NCBI GenBank assembly: GCA_900553135.1
Contig: USCO01000033.1
Location: 1-16,864, forward strand
Reading direction: 5' to 3'
Origin: an uncultured Eubacteriales bacterium
Lineage (GTDB): Bacteria > Bacillota > Clostridia > Oscillospirales > Oscillospiraceae
Length of the DNA stretch: 16,864 nucleotides
The notes under the pieces: model-generated
Database searches by the model: none
What the model was told of the DNA's origin: nothing
What the model saw: the letters and a program-made list of their open reading frames with translations, nothing else
Part shown: piece after piece, positions 13,710 through 16,864 of the stretch
Layout: every line of letters starts with the position of its first letter
How positions within the stretch are numbered: position 1 is the stretch's first letter
Program-made: the position numbers and the translations under genes

Positions 13710-14993
13710 ATGATCCGGATCTACAACATAAAGGACGTGTCCGACCAGGACATTTTCCTGCGCCAGACCGGGGTGAAGGACGTGTCCGACCCCGTGTCCC
13801 AGATCATCCGCCGGGTGCGGGAGGAGGGGGACGCCGCCCTGCTGGACTACGCCCGGCAGTTTGACGGCGTGGAGCTGGACAGCCTGACCGTCACCCAGGC
13901 GGAGCTGGACCAGGCCCTGGCCAGCGAGGACCCCGCTTTTGTGGCGGTGCTGCGGGAGGCCGCAGACAACATCCGCTCCTACCATGCCAAGCAGAAGCGC
14001 CAGAGCTTTATCATGGAGGAGAAGGACGGGGTCATCCTGGGGCAGAAGATCATGCCCTTGGCCCGGGTGGGCATCTATGTCCCCGGAGGCACCGCCGCCT
14101 ATCCTTCCACCGTGCTGATGAACGCCATCCCCGCCCACATCGCCGGGGTGGGGGAGATCATCATGGTCACCCCGCCGGGGAAGGACGGCAAGGTAAACCC
14201 CGCCATTCTGGCCGCCGCCCACATTGCCGGGGTCACCCGCATCTTCAAGGTGGGGGGCGCCCAGGCCATCGCCGCCCTGGCTTACGGGACGCAGAGTATC
14301 CCCCAGGTGGATAAGATCGTGGGCCCCGGCAACGCCTATGTGGCCGAGGCCAAAAAGCAGGTCTTTGGGCAGGTGAACATCGACATGATTGCTGGGCCCT
14401 CCGAGGTGCTGGTCATCGCCGATGGAAAGTCTGACCCCGCCTTTGTGGCCGCCGACCTGCTGAGCCAGGCGGAGCACGACAAAATGGCCTCCGCCGTTCT
14501 GGTTACCGACTCCAAAGAGCTGGCCCAGGCCGTGGCGGAGGAGATCGAGGGCCAGCTGGAGCAGCTGGAGCGCCGGGACATTGCCCGGGCCTCCATCGAC
14601 CAGAACGGCCGCATCCTCCTGGTGGAGGACCTGGCCGAGGGCATCGATGTGGCCAACCGCATCGCCCCGGAGCACCTGGAGCTGTGCGTGGACAACCCCT
14701 TCGACTACCTCAGCCAGATCAAAAATGCCGGGTCCATCTTCCTGGGCCGCTGGAATCCCGAGCCCATGGGGGACTACTTCGCCGGGCCCAACCACACCCT
14801 GCCCACCTCGGGTACCGCCCGGTTCTATAGCCCCCTGTCGGTGGACGACTTCATCAAAAAGTCCCAGTTCAGCTACTATACCCGGGATGCCCTCTCCAAG
14901 GAGTATGCCAAGGTCAGCCTCTTTGCCAAAAAAGAGGGCCTTACCGCCCACGCCCGGGCGGTGGACATCCGCTTTGAGGAGGGAAGAGCATGA
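13710..14993 (+). CDS. hisD: Histidinol dehydrogenase HisD
   Basis: A 427-residue zinc enzyme that oxidises histidinol to histidine in two NAD-dependent steps (EC 1.1.1.23). Aligning with the E. coli enzyme, the zinc ligands are Gln253 and His256 (SQAEHDK), Asp355 (MGDYFAG) and His414 (LTAHARAV). The catalytic pair is Glu321-His322 (APEHLEL). The segments [16 protein letters not shown] (123-138) and [10 protein letters not shown] (229-238) are standard, as is [14 protein letters not shown] (361-374). The ATG follows two bases after the hisG stop, with AAAGGG just upstream. Its own stop overlaps the hisH ATG (ATGA). The length is normal. Confidence 0.97.
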   Translation: MIRIYNIKDVSDQDIFLRQTGVKDVSDPVSQIIRRVREEGDAALLDYARQFDGVELDSLTVTQAELDQALASEDPAFVAVLREAADNIRSYHAKQKRQSFIMEEKDGVILGQKIMPLARVGIYVPGGTAAYPSTVLMNAIPAHIAGVGEIIMVTPPGKDGKVNPAILAAAHIAGVTRIFKVGGAQAIAALAYGTQSIPQVDKIVGPGNAYVAEAKKQVFGQVNIDMIAGPSEVLVIADGKSDPAFVAADLLSQAEHDKMASAVLVTDSKELAQAVAEEIEGQLEQLERRDIARASIDQNGRILLVEDLAEGIDVANRIAPEHLELCVDNPFDYLSQIKNAGSIFLGRWNPEPMGDYFAGPNHTLPTSGTARFYSPLSVDDFIKKSQFSYYTRDALSKEYAKVSLFAKKEGLTAHARAVDIRFEEGRA

Positions 14994-15613
14994 TTGCCAT
15001 TATTGACTACGGGGTGGGCAACCTGTTCTCCCTGAAAAGTTCTTTCGCCGCCATCGGCCAGGAGGCGGTGGTCACCCGGGATAAAGCCGTGCTGGACCGG
15101 GCAGACCACATCATCCTGCCGGGAGTAGGGGCCTTTGGCGACGCGGTGAAAAAACTGCGGGACACCGGCATGTTCCAGGTGGTGTTGGACCAGGCCGCTG
15201 CGGGAAAACCCCTGCTGGGCATCTGCCTTGGAATGCAGCTGCTTTTTGAGCGCTCCTTTGAGTACGGAGAGCATGAGGGCCTGGGGCTCATCCCCGGTGA
15301 GGTGTGCCCCATCCGTCCGGTGGTCCCACAGGAGCTGGATGTGCCCCACATGGGCTGGAACGGCCTGCACTTTCCTAAAAACCGGGAGCGAAGCCCCATT
15401 TTTGCCACCCTGAGCGAGGGGGACCACGTGTACTTTGTTCACTCCTACGCCGGTTTTGACTGCGGGGCGTGCTGCACCGCCACCACCGAGTACGGCCCGG
15501 AGCTCACCGCCGCCGTCCAGAAGGACAACGTGTTTGGTACCCAGTTCCACCCGGAGAAAAGCGGGGAAGTGGGCTTGAAGATTTTAAAGGCATTCTGTGC
15601 CTGGGAGGGATAA
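14990..15613 (+). CDS. hisH: Imidazole glycerol phosphate synthase, glutaminase subunit HisH
   Basis: A 207-residue class I glutamine amidotransferase that releases ammonia from glutamine for HisF. The triad is visible: Cys79 in GICLGMQLLF, His187 and Glu189 in QFHPEKSG. The N-terminus [14 protein letters not shown] (2-15) and the oxyanion segment PGVGAFG (44-50) are family features, as is HMGWN in the middle. HisH works only in complex with HisF, through which ammonia is channelled. The ATG overlaps the hisD stop. A ribosome site for hisA (GGGAGGG) lies within the last codons. Confidence 0.96.
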   Translation: MIAIIDYGVGNLFSLKSSFAAIGQEAVVTRDKAVLDRADHIILPGVGAFGDAVKKLRDTGMFQVVLDQAAAGKPLLGICLGMQLLFERSFEYGEHEGLGLIPGEVCPIRPVVPQELDVPHMGWNGLHFPKNRERSPIFATLSEGDHVYFVHSYAGFDCGACCTATTEYGPELTAAVQKDNVFGTQFHPEKSGEVGLKILKAFCAWEG

Positions 15614-15614
15614 G

Positions 15615-16331
15615 ATGATCCTGCTGCCTGCCATTGATTTATACGGGGGCAAGGTGGTCCGCCTGACCAAGGGGGACTACGCCCAGATGACCGTCTACCA
15701 CGATGATCCCGCCGCCCAGGCCGCCCAGTTCCAGGCCGCCGGGGCCCGCTGGCTGCACACCGTGGACCTGGAGGGGGCCAAGGACGGCTCCACCCCCAAC
15801 TTTCCGGTGATCGAGCAGATCTGCCGCACCACCGACCTGAAGGTGGAGATCGGCGGAGGCATCCGCAGCCTGGACACCATCCGGAAATATCTGGACGCCG
15901 GGGTGGAGCGGGTGATTTTAGGTACCAAGGCGGTGACCGACCCCGCCTTCCTCACCCAGGCCGTGGCCCGCTTCGGGGACCATGTGGCCGTGGGCGTGGA
16001 TATCAAGGAGGGGGCCATCGCCATCCGGGGCTGGCTGGAGACCGCCCGGGAGAGCGTGGAGGACTGCTTCCAGCGCCTTTGCGGCGAGGGCGTGAAAACC
16101 GTCATCTGCACCGACGTGTCCAAGGACGGGATGCTCTCGGGGACCAACGTGGATCTGTACCGCCGGCTGTCCCAGGCATTCCCCCTGGACCTCATCGCCT
16201 CGGGGGGCGTGTCCTCCCTGGAGGATGTGAAGAAGCTCCGGGAGCTGGGGCTCTACGGAGCCATCCTGGGCAAGGCCCTGTACACCGGGGCCCTGGATTT
16301 GAAAGAAGCCCTGAAGGAAACGGAGGGATAA
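15615..16331 (+). CDS. hisA: Phosphoribosylformimino-5-aminoimidazole carboxamide ribotide isomerase HisA
   Basis: A 238-residue TIM-barrel enzyme that opens and isomerises ProFAR to PRFAR (EC 5.3.1.16), the substrate of HisF-HisH. The catalytic Asp8 (LPAIDLYGGKVVRL) and Asp129 (AVGVDIKEG) are present, and Thr166 is in CTDVSKDGM. Phosphate-binding loops are VEIGGGIRS (77-85) and ASGGVSS near residues 195-201. The frame is open six codons upstream within hisH, but the ATG at 15615, one base after the hisH stop and behind GGGAGGG, gives the conserved start. hisF follows three bases after its stop. Confidence 0.96.
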   Translation: MILLPAIDLYGGKVVRLTKGDYAQMTVYHDDPAAQAAQFQAAGARWLHTVDLEGAKDGSTPNFPVIEQICRTTDLKVEIGGGIRSLDTIRKYLDAGVERVILGTKAVTDPAFLTQAVARFGDHVAVGVDIKEGAIAIRGWLETARESVEDCFQRLCGEGVKTVICTDVSKDGMLSGTNVDLYRRLSQAFPLDLIASGGVSSLEDVKKLRELGLYGAILGKALYTGALDLKEALKETEG

Positions 16332-16334
16332 GCC

Positions 16335-16864
16335 ATGGTGACCAAACGCATCATCCCCTGCCTGGACATCAAGGACGGCCGGGTGGTGAAGGGGGTCAAC
16401 TTTCTGAACCTCCAGGACGTGTCCAATCCCGTGAAGCTGGCCGATTACTACTCCCGCTCCGGGGCGGACGAGCTGGTCTTTTACGACATCACCGCCTCCT
16501 TTGAGGGGCGGAAACTGTTTACCGATATTTTGACCGCCGTGGCCTCCACCATCTTCATCCCCCTCACCGTGGGGGGCGGTATCAACTCCCTGGAGGATTT
16601 TGAACGGGTCCTCTCCTGCGGGGCAGACAAGGTGTCGGTAAACTCGGGGGCCATCAAGAATTCGGAACTCATCGGCCAGGCCGCCAAGCGCTACGGGGAC
16701 CAGTGCGTGGTCCTGTCGGTGGACGCCAAGCGGGTGGACGGGAAGTACCACGTATTTCTCAACGGCGGCCGGGTGGACACCGGCATGGACGCCCTGGAGT
16801 GGATCAAGGAAGGCGTGGACCGTGGCGCCGGGGAAGTGGTGGTCAACTCCATCGACACCGACGG
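16335..16864 (+). CDS. hisF: Imidazole glycerol phosphate synthase, cyclase subunit HisF (partial)
   Basis: The first 176 codons of an expected enzyme of about 250 residues; the window ends inside the gene. It is a TIM barrel with catalytic Asp11 ([17 protein letters not shown]) and Asp130 (VVLSVDAKR). The phosphate loop is [12 protein letters not shown] (78-89), and [14 protein letters not shown] is at the edge, close to the usual GAGEILLTSIDxDG. HisF uses ammonia from HisH to turn PRFAR into imidazole glycerol phosphate and AICAR (EC 4.3.2.10). The ATG follows GGAGGG at the end of hisA. The gene is fused to nothing that is visible here. hisI/hisE may follow outside the window. Confidence 0.96.
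   Translation, partial: MVTKRIIPCLDIKDGRVVKGVNFLNLQDVSNPVKLADYYSRSGADELVFYDITASFEGRKLFTDILTAVASTIFIPLTVGGGINSLEDFERVLSCGADKVSVNSGAIKNSELIGQAAKRYGDQCVVLSVDAKRVDGKYHVFLNGGRVDTGMDALEWIKEGVDRGAGEVVVNSIDTD

Noticed and set aside
1..16864. CRISPR arrays, insertion sequences, prophage or tRNA genes
   Set aside because: No spaced direct repeats, transposase or integrase motifs or cloverleaf patterns were seen; all longer stretches are occupied by conserved chromosomal genes.

Overview
The window looks like chromosomal core DNA from a GC-rich, endospore-forming member of the Clostridia, most likely an Oscillospiraceae gut bacterium of the Flavonifractor/Lawsonibacter/Pseudoflavonifractor type. This is inferred from the sporulation genes ylbJ, yqfC and yqfD, strong AGGAGG-type ribosome binding sites, the Bacillota neighbourhood yqfC-yqfD-phoH-yqzL-recO, and a his operon with short HisG plus HisZ. 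I saw no insertion sequence, phage gene, CRISPR array, rRNA or tRNA.

Layout. Positions 1-1389 (minus strand) hold ylbJ, followed downstream by a four-cysteine mini-protein that runs off the left edge. Reading right from 1496 is a YgjP-type metallopeptidase. Then comes a small envelope cluster (2195-3713): a lipoprotein, a two-helix membrane protein that appears frameshifted, and a membrane-anchored calcineurin-like phosphoesterase. NudC (3787-4623) has its own promoter and ends in a clear terminator. The operon yqfC-yqfD-phoH (4753-7269) follows, then the 55-residue yqzL (7352-7519) and recO (7556-8305). A 17-bp bidirectional hairpin separates recO from the convergent oligoendopeptidase gene pepF (8352-10154, minus). 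A 207-bp divergent promoter region then leads into hisC-hisB-hisZ-hisG-hisD-hisH-hisA-hisF (10362 to the right edge, hisF cut).

How the genes work together. The his genes encode most of histidine biosynthesis: HisG with HisZ (step 1), HisA, HisH/HisF (the imidazole glycerol phosphate synthase pair), HisB, HisC and HisD. hisE/hisI are not in view and may lie beyond the right edge. Start and stop codons overlap or lie within a few bases, so one transcript with coupled translation is likely. YqfC/YqfD and YlbJ act in spore development, and both units have upstream sequences resembling promoters of the mother-cell sigma factor SigE. RecO is recombinational repair.

I found no large undescribed system. 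The most notable items are the two SigE-like promoters with identical 14-nt spacing, the probable one-base frameshift in the membrane-protein gene, the shortened phoH-yqzL-recO neighbourhood with a hairpin whose loop holds the yqzL stop codon, and a dyad at the his transcription start.
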